64,000 nt of DNA from Trachelipus rathkii (Eukaryota > Arthropoda > Malacostraca > Isopoda > Trachelipodidae): positions 1 through 64,000 of the forward strand of contig JABUQX010097448.1 in the NCBI GenBank assembly GCA_015478945.1. The letters are read 5' to 3'. Position numbers and translations under genes: made by a program. Below the pieces are notes generated by a model. It saw nothing but the letters and a program-made list of their open reading frames with translations. It was not told the DNA's origin and did not search any database. Of the stretch, positions 13,280-26,150 are shown in pieces. Each line of letters begins with the position of its first letter. Position 1 is the first letter of the stretch.

Positions 13280-14035
13280 AGAAATAGTTAAACTGTAAAA
13301 GCAGAAAGTTAAAGCAGTAAGCAGAAAGGTTTAAAGCAGTAAAGCAGAAAGGTTAAAGCAGTAAAACATGAAGTTAAAGCAGTAAAGCAGTTAAAACAAA
13401 AGCATACTAATCCCCCTTGGTGTTTAGGTCACACCTCTATTGAATTTTACTGATTTACTGCTTTAAGGTAAGGTAATGTTATGAATATGTGAGTTAAAGC
13501 AAGTAAAACATATGAGTTAAAGAGTAAAACATGAGTTAAAGCAGTAAAACATGAGTTAAGCAGTAAAGCAGTAAAACCAAAAGTATACTAATCCCCCTGG
13601 TGTTAGGTAACACCTCTATTGATTTCTGATTTACTGCTTTAAGGTATGGTTAATGTTAATAAATATGTAGGTTAAACAGTAATACATATGAGTTAAAGCA
13701 GTAAAACTTGAGTTAAAGCAGTAAAACATGAGTAAAGCAGTAAGCAGTAAAACAAAAGTATACTAATCCCCCTAGGGGTTTAGGTAACACCTCTATTGAT
13801 TTACTGATTTTACTGGCTTTAAGTAGGTAGATGTAATGTTATTAAATATGGAGTTAAAGCATAACAACACTATAAGTTTAAAACAGTAAAACTTGAGTTA
13901 AAGCAGTAAAACATGAGTTAAAGCAGTAAAGCAGTAAAACAAAAGCATACTAATCCCCTCTTGGTTTAGGTTACACCTTTATTGATTTACGTGATTTACT
14001 GCTTTAAGGTATGTAAATGTTAATCGTTTTAATAG
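13280..14035 (-). repeat. ~180-bp satellite, four units (A right arm)
   Basis: Four tandem units with CTAATCCCC anchors at 13407, 13588, 13762 and 13950 (spacings 181, 174 and 188 bp). Within each unit the ~20-bp sub-repeat GAGTTAAAGCAGTAAAACAT occurs several times. Units differ from each other mainly by single-base indels. Confidence 0.9.
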
Positions 14036-14499
14036 AATTCGTACAGTTGTAGTGAAAGAAAATGTTTATATATCAGGCAAGCTGGTTTTTTTCTCTTCTT
14101 ACATCAACAATTTTTAAAATTGATAAATTAAAAAGTAAATCTTACAGTAAAAAGTATTAAGTAAAATAATGTTAATAATATCTGTGTTAAATAATAGGTC
14201 TGTAATGAATTACAGTTTAGGTTCGGCGGAATGAATCGTTTTTAATAAAAAGTGCTTAAGCATGAAAATAAAATGAATGACTTATAGTATATATTTTTTT
14301 CATTCGCTCGGCGGGTCACACCTGCGGGTGAGGTTTCTTCGTGGGAATTCCGCGGTGAGATCAATGCTGCGTCCCTGGTGATACAGCTTATAACATGGTA
14401 GATCATTAAATTCACTCTGTCTTTGAAGGTAGGGTAGAGGAAGAGCCACAACGAAATGATTTCAATCAAGATGAAATCCATAATATAGATGGTCTCCCA

Positions 14500-14665
14500 G
14501 ATGACGGCATCAAAGATGAACCATAAAGATGAAGCTTCAAAGTTGAGGCATCAATGCTGAGGCATTATGATGGAGCATCAAAGTTGGGGCCTCAATGCTG
14601 AGGCATTTATGCCGGGGCATCAAAGTGAGGCATCCAAAGTTGAGGCTTCAAAAATATCGAGTGTG
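14500..14665 (+). repeat. GAGGCATCAAAG minisatellite (A right arm)
   Basis: About ten degenerate ~16-bp units such as GTTGAGGCATCAATGCTGAG. It ends in ATCGAGTG before a TG-rich stretch. The same ending follows the array in palindrome B (ATCGAGTG near 34118). Confidence 0.8.
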
Positions 14666-16299
14666 TGAGTGTTAAGTGTAATGAGTGTGCTTGCGGGTGT
14701 GAGTGTAAGTGTATATGGTTTCATGTAAGTGTCTATGGAGAGGGTAAGCGCTTATAAGTGTCATAGTGTGTATAAAGGTGTTAGAAAAAGACTAACTCAT
14801 AAGAGGAAGCAACCTAGCAGGTTGTAATATACACTAATCGAATCCTCATACCTATTCCCTTGGGTAGAGCACCTATAAGGGCTATTGCTAGCTCAGGGCG
14901 GCTAGAAAGGCTTGAAAAAAGTGCACTCAGTTGGCACTATGTGCAACTCACTTGGCACTATGTGGCCACTCACTTGGCACCATTGGCACTCACGTTGGTC
15001 ACTCACGCTGGGCATCAATCTAATACTCATAGAACAGCTAATAGAAATCACTAGATACTGCCTTACGGTGATTGGGACCATCAAAATGTACTGAAGTTAG
15101 CGGTGGGTCAAAATTGACCATGGTATGTCAAGGTACAAAGGCGAAATAATCATGGTCAAACACATGTAAAGGCATCAAGAAAAAGGGTTAAGTCCCTAAA
15201 GGAAGCGACAGAAAAATTTACATGGGCGTGGTCATAATGGATATAATTTAAGGTCTAAGGGAAAGGTACCAGAATATACATTGGATCAAACTAATGGATT
15301 TAAGACTAACATAAATAATTGAGTGCTTAATTAAGGCCACCTATAAAGTATAGCATCATAATATTTCCGAGAGTGGTGATCGCTAAAATGACGCCATCGG
15401 AATTAATCATAATATTGGGTTGGCAGTGTAATATAAACTATTTTATCTATGTATTTATTAGATCTATATAATTAATTGTACTCTTCTTTAGGTAAAATTA
15501 CCATATTATAAATTTATCTACTTTATAATATTCAATGAATGAAGGACACAATATATAAATTAGTATATTATTATCTCATAGAGAGACTAAGAATCTATAA
15601 AAGACATTGTAGAGAGATTCAAAATTGTCTGCAGAGGGAGATGTTAGGGGGGTGGAGCTCTCGAACATTTTCGCTCCCCAGAATGGAAGACACCCCAACC
15701 TAGGTTAATGGTCTCAAATAAAAATATTATATCCAGTGGGACCGCTATAAATATTGACCCTATAGTGGTTATCTGGTTACAGGTGAGTTCAAACAAGGTA
15801 TAAGACATATCAATAAAAATTATGGCTACAGCCCTAAAGAAGATAATATAATATACGCGAGAGTTGGGCAAAAATGGCCACCACGTTCTCGAAAAAAAAT
15901 TAAGGTGGGCAGTAAAAATAGGGGGTAATATTACGATCAATTAACTAGTTGCATGGACACTGGACGCATAAACATTGTTTGGCCGCAAAAAAGCACGTGT
16001 TCTTTAGTCGGAGTACGCTGGCTAAGGTGTCCTACTATACTACTATGGTATGCACGATGAGTAGTTCTCCTAATACATATATTTGATTCATATGAGGTAT
16101 CATCTTAGGTAAAATACCACATTTGTTCCGCCAATGACCAAAGCATTAAACAAAGCGATATTAAGTTAGCGACCCCCCCATGTGGTCTAACTTCTTGTAC
16201 AATTACTCCACTCCTCACTAATGAATCTAACTATGAATTACATATGAGTAGTAATAAATTCGTAGTCATAGTACGTAGTACGTTGACTCCATAATCAGC

Positions 16300-17660
16300 T
16301 TTAGACCCACATGTTCTAAATGCATTGATATTCTGAGATATGTGTTTCATGAATACAAGCACATAATATTATAACGCTTTCCTTCCACCTACTACAATTT
16401 ATATATATATCCCTACTCTATTTAATTACACTTAACTATTTATCACTTTTAATATTTCCATTTACATTATACTCTTATATCACTACCTTCCTTTTATGGT
16501 TACTACCCCCCTTTCCCTCTTATTCACTTCCTATTACCCTTATATATATATATCGCATCCCAAACTCTCTATCACTTAAACCCACTACTCACTATATACT
16601 ATATGCTCCTCCTATATCACTCAGATGTCTATACACCATCCTAACATATTACCCTATCACCTATATATATATATACTCAGATCTCTAAAGCTCATACACC
16701 AACCCAGGGCATTGACCCATACCTAGTAGGATTGCGTAATCTACTGCTAGGATAAATTTTATGACTATCTTCTCTCTCACGTGATTCCCGATTAACCCAG
16801 TAATCTGCATTCTAATTGCTTTACGGGTTCCGCTCCACTCTGTACCTTTAGAACACATAAACGATTTTTCACCACCCCACAAACCAAAAAAAAAAAAAAA
16901 AAAGACATCATACACACAAACACTAAAATCATAATAACAACAGTCTCAATGCTTTTATACATTCACTCTTGGAGGTTAGCATTTCAAAATTAAGAGAACA
17001 TACACCAAATACGAACTGTGGAATGTGGATTAAACGACACAAAACAAGGCACCGACCACGCATAGTTTTCAAACGACCCATCATAGTACGTTGGAACTAA
17101 CAAATCTTTTTTCAGAACTAACTTTATCTAAGTTTTATGTCGACACTACACACAACACACATCCCCACACATCCTACATACCCCTTTAACAAATAACACT
17201 TACTCTCACACAATTATATAATTCGGTGAGTGCTGCAGATAAATTTAAAATTTTATACCATATATATCATCTCATATCCTTCTCCTACCTTCATATTATA
17301 ATATATATAATATATATTATTATATTAACTTACACAGCTACTAGAGGACTATCTATATATCTCTCAGTATTACTTTGGTTAATCAAGTATTATATATTAC
17401 TAAAATAGAAATTAACTTACATTATTCCTATAATTGGGGATGCACAACCCGAGATATCCGGTATTTCGCGCTCCGGCTGGGACAGGAGGTTATCCACTGG
17501 CTTTTGTTAAAAGAATCTCCCGCCCGGGCTGAGATCATAATAGTCCTCCGGTCTCTTCTAATGCCGAGAGCTACCTATATTATTATCAACAAGAGAGTCT
17601 AAGTGAGTTTAAAAGTTGTATTACGGTATGACATTAATAGCTGTATTACAGTATGACATT
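16300..17660. repeat. Possible outer right arm of palindrome A (weak)
   Basis: Pyrimidine-rich and AT-rich DNA with an A18 run at 16886-16903. It also holds a conspicuously GC-richer patch at about 17440-17600 (CTCCCGCCCGGGCTGAGATC). That patch looks like a degraded inverted partner of 2825-2905. No gene is recognised. Confidence 0.35.
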
Positions 17661-20250
17661 AATAATCTAAATTTATTTATTGAAAATGAATAATATAATA
17701 AATTAACATCAACATGAAATAAACACTTTTATGTTGTAGTGACATATAATAAGCTATAACTCCAAACACATAATCCACATGACTTCATCACATATATAAT
17801 AATATGATCATGTTTTTCCTCCTCCTATATATGACACAGGTCTATAATTATACCCATGTAACCTCAAAAAAGTCTCTAGCACCTTAATATTAACTTTTGA
17901 TAATCTATTAAACAGGGTTTGATATCCAAAATCGTACTTGACCTTCCTATCCTAAGAACCACTTTGATTTAAATCTACGACACGCTTTAAAAATGCAATA
18001 CACGAATTATAAGTTAGATTGAAATTGCGTAACAGAAACTTTAAACTCTATACAGTGCCATATCAATCTGACAACACAAGACTTACAATCAATACAATAC
18101 ATTTTAATTCCTTCATCTAATAAAATATATATTTTTTATCATAGTTTTAGCGCAAACCAACATTTCTAAATTATATTACTGTAAATATCCTTTAATATAT
18201 CGTACTACTATAAATCCTATAGTAAAGCGTAGTATAATGCTATAATCCTATCTACGCAGAAATTAAGTATATCAGTATAGATTATGATAATTATCTAAAC
18301 TTCCTAACATTAGCTTTTAATTATTCAACTACTATATAATACGTATTATTATAATATATATAATATATATATATATATATATACTAACTACTATTATATA
18401 TCATATGCACAAGTGAATGGTACTAGGCGTGACGATACTGTACATATGAGTATCGACAATAGGAATTTTCTTTTGAGGAAACCACTAATTTCACATCTCT
18501 TCAAGATACAAGGCAGTCCCTGTTGCAATAGGTAACAGTATTCCTAATAGTTGTGGCGTTGCTATTATAGGTAACCATATACTCTAATCTTCTTCCATCT
18601 AATAATGACTACTTAATATATTAATGATATAGAAGAAACAGTAGTAAGCTTAGATCAGTCCATAGTGCCTGAATTATTTAGTAGCCTATATCTCTACATT
18701 TTTGAGTATAAATAATATCAACCTTTACATTACTTCTAACAAACAATACTCTCTACTAAAATTAACATATTGATAAATATTTGAGGAGGACAGTAGATAG
18801 AGATATAATTATATCTACTCATATAGCTAATTTATAGGAGTTAAGTATGCGCTATTGATATAATAGTGGATTAAATAGATGAATTTTCTTTTCTCTTATT
18901 CTACATACCCATAACTAGATAGGTAGATCTAGCTATGTATACTACGAATTTATCGATTACAATAAGTTTGGTGCTGACATATAATAAATATTTAATTACT
19001 ATACACAGTAGTTTATTGATAGTATTTATATATATACTATAATTTATTATTTGTTTGTACTCTATTACTCAACGTTAGTCTATATATATTATGTGAATCA
19101 TCTACTCATATATATATATATATATTTATAATATATATATATATAATATATATATTATTATATATATATATATAATTGATTAATCGGTTTTAATAGAACC
19201 CGTTGTGCATTTTTTATCTTGTTTTATCCAACACTTATGCATCCAGATTCCACTTGGTATTTGATACTTATGTGACTATTTCTCTATTGTTATTCGTTGA
19301 ACGAAATATAAATCTTGTAGACAACATGAATCATATACAATAAGAGAGCAAATTACTCATGATAAATAAATTGAGCATAAGTGTTTCTTATCTACAATAT
19401 CTGCCGTTTCGCATTATCACAGGATTCTTCATGTGGAACTGAGTGAGACTGATCATTTTGATCAATAAAATACTGAGTTATATTATGTCTAATACTAAGA
19501 ATCGATCTGAATCTTTAATGTAACTTTAATTGAGGTGCTTTAACTTTTGAGTATAAAAAGGTATTTACTATCATATAATTGATGAGCCATAAATTTTAAT
19601 TTTTTCCTGATGATGCAAATGAATCAAACTAAGGAAGAGCTTGAGAGAAACCACTAATATTGATTTTATATGAGTTTTGACTTATATTAGAAAATTGTTG
19701 CGCAAATATAGCTATTCAGTATTATAGAAAAGTCAGTGTTCTCTTTAAGCGATACCAAGAAATACGAGATAACATTTAGTTTAAATCTAAGAATTTTAAC
19801 TAAGTTCAATCTTTCCTAGTTTTTACACGCTATCCTTCCAAGTTTTACCTAAATATTTTTGCAGTCTCATAGCTCTACTATATACTTTTGTTCTTGTGTA
19901 AATTTAAATCATTATTTAATTATCTAACAATACTATATTATTCAACTTCTCGCTTATTATCTTTATTTTAGTTACTTATCTTATTTCACTCTACTATTGA
20001 TGTTATTATGTTTATGCATATAATTATCTTATTATTATTATTATTATTATCTAATTCTAATATAATTTATTATATTTAATTAATTATTTTTTTTACTTCA
20101 CTCAATCTCCTTTTGTAGAAATTTAATGGAGTTCACTCTATATTATATGTAGTATTATTATTCTTAGAGTTTATGATTATTTATTTATTCGATATAATTT
20201 ATATATTATTATTGAAAATATATGTAAATCAGTGTATAATTTTTGCCGTT
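17660..20250. other. AT-rich unassigned DNA
   Basis: I see no gene. (TA)n tracts lie at about 18348-18388 and 19106-19176, and a (TTA)n tract at about 20028-20052. Two copies of TATTACxGTATGACATTAATA sit at 17620-17662. Confidence 0.6.
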
Positions 20251-22010
20251 AAAGCTATTTCTCGACCGGCAAAAAGCTAAATGTTATCGGACTAGCGTCT
20301 ACTAAAAGTAACCATTTGCTTTTATATGATATTATATCTGATGAGCTAGATCTCACCGCTTGTTTACAAACATAGGAGCAAATCGTATTTGGTATGGTTG
20401 TGTATGAATGTTATATGATATGTTTTCGGAGCGTGTTTTAGTATTTAGTGAGTAATTTTCCAAATATATATTGTGGCATGTATATTTATTCATATGCTTG
20501 TAGTAATAGCTAAGCTTTATGACACACTAATGATAGGATCAAGTATAAATAGGAGACTAATTAAGTAATTTCTTAAAAGGTTATGATTTTGCCCAAAAAA
20601 AGTATAAAGGTTACATTGACTTTTTTCTGTTATATATTATACAGAGTATTCTAAAATTCTTTCGTGACATTAATTATATGCTTCGAAGTATATTTTTGTG
20701 CTAAATCATAATGGATTTGTTTGTGTGTTTTGTTTTGAGAAAGAACACAATCGGAATTCACGGCTGGGAGACGGTTGAGCTGCAGATTCGTTTCGCGAGT
20801 ATAATATCAATTTTTTCCTTGTTACTTGATAGAGAAGTACTAGCTTGTCCTTTCTTTTATGTTTGGATATCGGGATGTATATGTGGTGTGGATATATATT
20901 ATACTGTCTTTATTCACAAATGTTTATTGCAGCACACTGGATCGTTTCTACCTCTCGCTCTATAAACCTACATAGTTTGATGTGTAATGTAGGAGTTTGG
21001 CTCCACTGTGTTGTTGTAAGGGGAAGTATAGGGAACTTATTTTCTTTTTTTTGTATACATTTTATATTTATTAAATATTTCCTCACTTTTTAGACATATA
21101 TTTTTTGCTGAATGAGAAGACACAAAACTACTGGATTTGTAATGTTTCCACCTCTTCGCCTATTGGAGTAAAAATCATGTTATGCAATTCACACCTATGT
21201 ACACCTTACAATATCTTTTATAAGCTTTCATGTTATCATGCAAGCAACTCACCAAATACTGATTGTTCTACACTAGAACATTGGAATAATCGGCTTATCT
21301 ATGAATTTCTTGCAGCTGAAGTGTTATTTTGTTCTTTTCCCTTTTATATTTGTTGGATATCATCATTATTCTTGAATACACTAGAAGCTCCTTAGAGATG
21401 GAAAATATTATATGTAACATTACGCTGATTTATTACTCTCTTAAATTCCAATGTCTTTAACAAAAAGAAAAAATGGCAGATTGCCACCGCAAATCAATTT
21501 CCCCAGCACACTTTCTGAATAATCGCAAATTTCTTTCTGTGCTTTTTCAATATTCATTAATGATACCGAATCTTTGATTTTTCGATCACGAGTAGTATTC
21601 AAAGACACGAGTGTAGGCAAGAGCTATGAAGAAATCTTTTTTTACATAGCGGTGAAATTGGATGATATGGAGGACCTGGATCATCATCTGCTGTCTCTGT
21701 GATATCATGTTTCTTTTTTCGGCGTCACCTTTTCCTCTTGAAGATTTCATACGAAGTATTTGTTTATCTATAGAATTATGGGGTTTCATTGTTTTTTTAT
21801 CACATGATGATCCCGTAAAGGTTTTGGGCTATAATATTTTGAACCTTTCCTTGGGTTTCCCTCTTAATAGTAATGTATTCCTAGTAGCTCACAAAAGACA
21901 CCAGCTTTACTATTATCGATTACTTTAATCTTAAAGTAATAGCCTCGGAGACAAAATTATATCATAATAAATCCAGAAATGGAAAATTAATTACACAATT
22001 AACTTAATAT
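20250..22010. other. Less AT-rich unassigned stretch
   Basis: Short open frames of 60-96 codons occur in several frames at 20711-21928 on both strands, but none shows a domain I recognise, and they overlap each other. I see no promoter, splice pattern or repeat that supports a gene. Confidence 0.5.
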
Positions 22011-22019
22011 TTTTAGATA

Positions 22020-22385
22020 AAATTTGTAAAAATTAAAAATAATATATATATATTACTATATCATTGCTAGATTTTTTGCTTAGTTAATATAGATTAGTTT
22101 TTAATAATATATATATATCAAATTTATAATATAAATTAATATATTTAATATATATAATTACGATTTATTTGGTAGTAATATTATTATTTCTACTACTCAT
22201 AATATCTTTACCATCTTATTATATACTTATATACATTATTATTTATTTCTGTAGTATATATATATATATATATATATAGATATATATAGATAAGTATATA
22301 ATATATATATCTATATATATGTATATATATAGTATACTTATATATTATATATATTATATATATATACTATGATATAATAATATAA
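22020..22385. repeat. AT array
   Basis: (TA)n with interspersed GATA/CTATA units, densest at 22253-22375. Confidence 0.9.
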
Positions 22386-22424
22386 ATCTATATAGCAAGG
22401 TAGGTATAAATGTGAATAATTTCA

Positions 22425-22520
22425 TTCTCACGGAGCCGGAGACCTGCGGCTACTGGACCGCGGATTAAGAATTTTCATTCTCACCACTGGCCACGCGCTC
22501 TCCGGCCATCCTGAGCCAAA
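22425..22520. other. Short GC-richer patch after AT array
   Basis: A ~95-bp patch with TTTTCATTCTCAC twice (about 22418 and 22474) and CCGGAG/CTCCGG halves that could pair. Identity unknown. Confidence 0.4.
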
Positions 22521-23090
22521 TAAATTATCTTCCTCCTTCACGTGTGTATTATTTATCATAATTACTGAAGAACTTATATAATTCAGAGTCTAATTCCGTT
22601 ATCGTTGATGTAGTATATTTTTCCTACTCTGTAAATTCAAAAACATTAAGACAACCTTCTAAATATCATTACATTCATTTATGGACACGATTAGAGAATC
22701 CTTCTTAAATAGTAGTCGCTTCTTCTAAATATATGAATATAGTTTAAAAAGAACCGTGACCCGAGAGAAAGAAAATAGTTCGGAAAGTAGGTTTGGTCAT
22801 TTGGGCTATCTGAGAACATTTTGCTAGTCGCATTAAGTCATCTAAATTACTCACTATTTCACACGAGAATCCCTTCCCTTATACATTAACGGATCCTACA
22901 TTAATTAAAAAGCTATCACAACACTTGTGGACAACACCATTATTCACACACTATCACAACTCCCCTCAAGACCAATCAAATGCACAAACATATCTTATGA
23001 AAATAGATAAATATATGACTCAAGCTAAATTCTATCAAATAAGCAGCTAGATTATTGGTTGCAAAGTTAAAATATATTCAATTAATCTAA
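22521..23090. other. AT-rich unassigned DNA
   Basis: Nothing recognised. Confidence 0.5.
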
Positions 23091-23094
23091 ACTC

Positions 23095-23430
23095 TTTTTC
23101 GGAGTATAATAATTTATTTATATAATTAAATTAATTAATTATATATTTACATATTATATTATATAAATTATATATATTTATTTTAATATTTTATATTCTT
23201 ATTATTAATTATTAATTTATTAATTATTTATATATAATTTATTATTATTATTAATATATTATTATAATTTATTTTATTATTAATTATTATATATTATATA
23301 TTATAATTTATATTAATTTAATTAATTATTATTATTTATTATAATTTTTATTAATATAATTATAAATATTTATTATTTAATATCATATTTATTGATTTAT
23401 ATTATTTAATTTATTTCTATATAATTAAAA
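23095..23430. repeat. AT-rich TTAATTATT tract
   Basis: Low-complexity TAATTATTA / ATATTATA DNA with almost no G or C. Confidence 0.9.
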
Positions 23431-24450
23431 CTTAACAATCCAAAGCATTGAACTATGCATAACCAATAGATGTGGCAGAATTACTAAAAAGTATGGTACT
23501 CGAATTAAATATACCGTAATATATAAATATTTTGGACAACCTAAAGAAGACATTGGAAGGTGTTAACAGAGTATATAGTAAACTATGATGAGACATACGT
23601 TTCAATTCGGTATGGATCGAACACAAGATATCACACGATACTAGGTTAGTCAATCACAATATAACCTTCTTTGAAAACGCGATATCCTAAAAGAAACTAA
23701 TCTTCGCGTCTCTCTCTCTATGGCCTCATATACCCTTACGCATCAGACACCAATACAACACTATAATATCTCAGGTTTCACGATACCAGAATACTGAATG
23801 AAATTTTCAGAGAGATGACTATAGTAAAAGATCTAAGATTGACAAGTCTCTCTATACATATCACAACTTCTTTCATTTAAATCGATAAAAAGCAGAGAAG
23901 TAGTTGAAGTTCGCGCATTTAACAAGTTGAATTCCTGGGAATTCAACTCTAGCACAATGAAAAGATTTCACGTCTAACTCAGATTTTGCCAAGTGTCACA
24001 ATTTAGCTTAATTGCCAGATGTCGTACTTCTCTTGGCCTTTATCCTCATAAAAAATTCTGATGCACGACGAGATCGAGAGATCACGCAGAGACGAGTGCT
24101 GAAGAGTACGAGAGAGTCTACGAGAGCAGAGTGCAGAGATGAGAGACGAGATGACGGAGATGAGAGGCAGAGTATGAGGCGAGATGGCTGCCTGCGAGTC
24201 TCTACTGAGTCAGACGATCGATCTCGTTCTTCAGCTGTCACTTTAAAAACCTTTTATACCTTCTTCCGAAATGTTACTTCCGAACCAGGAATTGGAGGTG
24301 TGAGGAAACGCAGGGGAACCACTGATGGGCCATTGTTTTACGTATTACATTATTGATAAATTACGCCCTGAAAGTGGAAGGTATTATACACAAGCACAAA
24401 AGAGGCGTACATAAACAGCACCAACACAAAACACTCATATATTATAAGTA
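23431..24450. other. Unassigned stretch with purine-rich GAGA patch
   Basis: The interval 24055-24235 on the + strand is dominated by GAGA/ACGAGA words, giving an Arg/Glu/Asp-rich open frame at 24012-24356 that I do not regard as a gene. No other signal is seen. Confidence 0.5.
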
Positions 24451-24454
24451 TGAT

Positions 24455-24870
24455 GCTATTAATATGTATAATATATAGAGATAGGACGTATAATGATTAT
24501 AAGTAAGGGTAATAAGTATACTAGTAAGTTAAGTATTATTAGGTATAGATATATATATATAGAATAGTATATATATCGTATATATATATATAAGTATAAT
24601 ATATATATATTATATATATATATTATAGATATATAATATATATATATAATATATAGGTTATATATAATATATATGTATATTATATTATATATATATATAA
24701 TGTATATATTATATATGTATACATATAAGTATAATAGTATATTATACCTGTATATATATATATAGTTAGCCTATATATATATATAATAGATATATCCTAT
24801 ATATATATATAATATAAGTATATATAATAATATGTAATAATATTAAGTATATAAATATATGTAATATAAG
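24455..24870. repeat. AT array
   Basis: Long (TA)n with occasional TAGGTATA and TAAGTATA units. Confidence 0.95.
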
Positions 24871-26150
24871 ACACTGATGACCTTTTGAAGGCAGAATTTC
24901 TCTTGCCTCACAAATAATTATGTATCAGCGCCTCATCATGAGTTGCTCTGTATATCGAAAGAATTTTACTATGAATATTTTATTATATATGGAAAATATT
25001 TAACATACTGATCGTATGGCACTATTTTGTAGAGAGTGAGTCACCCTGCAATGCTGCCGCGAATGTTTGGCTTTTTCGAGGGAGGAAGGCAAGTTGGAGA
25101 CTTCAAGGATACTGAGAAGGGAAGTCGCATGTTTACGCTTTCGGCTTTGTTAAAGAAACCGGAAAATTGTGTTTGATTGTAGGGACTTTGTTTATATTAC
25201 GGTTTCACCAATTTTATTAATAGACTGTGGCTAAAACTATTGTGTTGAACAACAAATTGATTGCATTTTAAAATTGTTCTTACCTTGAATACGCTCGGAG
25301 TTACCGCTACTCTGTGAATTACATTTAGTCTTAGGATAAAGAATAAACGTAATTACTCCTTGTTCATTATCACTGGTAATTAACGATCGTCAGAAGGGTT
25401 ATATTACAAGAATGTAACGCTCCACGTGTGACCATTGGAGACACCCATCAACTAACTGATGTGAAGAGTGTCAAACAGTGAAATAATTCAAACAGTGCCT
25501 AATTGAAGGACAGTGAAGTGGAATAAAAAAAAAATGGCGGTCGTGAGAAGTTCTTAGAAATGTTAAAATGAGCACCTCTGTGAGGCGAGAGGTAAATCGC
25601 AGAGGATGTCAGGTGTCTGCGATTTTATTATGGAGGAGTCCCTGGATGGGAAGGGTGGACCGTATGGCTTTCGCTCACCGTTCGCCCCCCCCCCGCCCCC
25701 CCGTCTACTGCCGAACGTCCCTTCCCACGCCGTTGCGCCGTGCCCCTAAGTGTCCGTTTATTACCTTCGCCTTGAATTTTATGACATCTTGCTGAGTTAT
25801 AAAAACTTATGGCACCGAAGCAGTAGCCGTGGTTTGTGTATTTTATCTGATTATTATTCATTAATTATTATTGTGATTATTATGTTAATTATTATATTAT
25901 TTTATTAATTTATTATTATTATTATTACTTATTAGTTATTATTATAGGAATTGTTTTTTTGCAAAGTAAAGAAATTCTCTTACCTGGCAATATTAGTCAA
26001 ACTATCATAGCCTACAAAGTATTTAACATATCAAGCGTGAAGTTTCCATCTCTCAATCTTAGAGAAGTTTAATGACGCTGAAAACAAAGAGAAATAAGAC
26101 TTGATCAAAAATTTCTTGAAGGAAAGTTTTCTTTTTTTTGGGGGAAGAAA
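24871..26150. other. Unassigned DNA left of palindrome B
   Basis: Includes a C-run (C10 G C7) at 25685-25702 and a TTATTA tract at 25860-25945. An open frame covers 25568-25795 on the + strand and another lies on the opposite strand; neither shows a domain I recognise. Confidence 0.5.

Larger units (their letters stand above)
10930..16300 (-). repeat. Right arm of giant palindrome A
   Basis: This is the inverted partner of 4100-9570 with the same blocks in mirror order: GC-rich block, TAGGCCTAAATTTAGG block, TG-rich array, four satellite units, a conserved edge with TTCGTACAGTTGTA near 14035, a unique ~300-bp block (14160-14480), the GAGGCATC minisatellite, a TG-rich stretch, then a GCTTGAAAAAAGTGCACTC block near 14909. 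No coding gene is visible. Confidence 0.85.

Noticed and set aside
13280..14035. CRISPR-like regular repeats.
   Set aside because: The ~180-bp units are contiguous satellite monomers with sub-repeats. There are no short identical repeats with unique spacers and no cas genes, and the DNA is eukaryotic in character.
517..16903. T20 at 517-536 as the inverted partner of A18 at 16886-16903, which would stretch palindrome A to the window start.
   Set aside because: The spacing is about 3 kb off the palindrome centre; the T-rich patch near 3590 fits the centre better. Homopolymers alone are weak evidence.
24012..24356. 114-codon Arg/Glu/Asp-rich open frame as a nuclear protein.
   Set aside because: The composition follows from GAGA/ACGAGA-rich DNA, with an open frame on the opposite strand as well; no domain or splice context.
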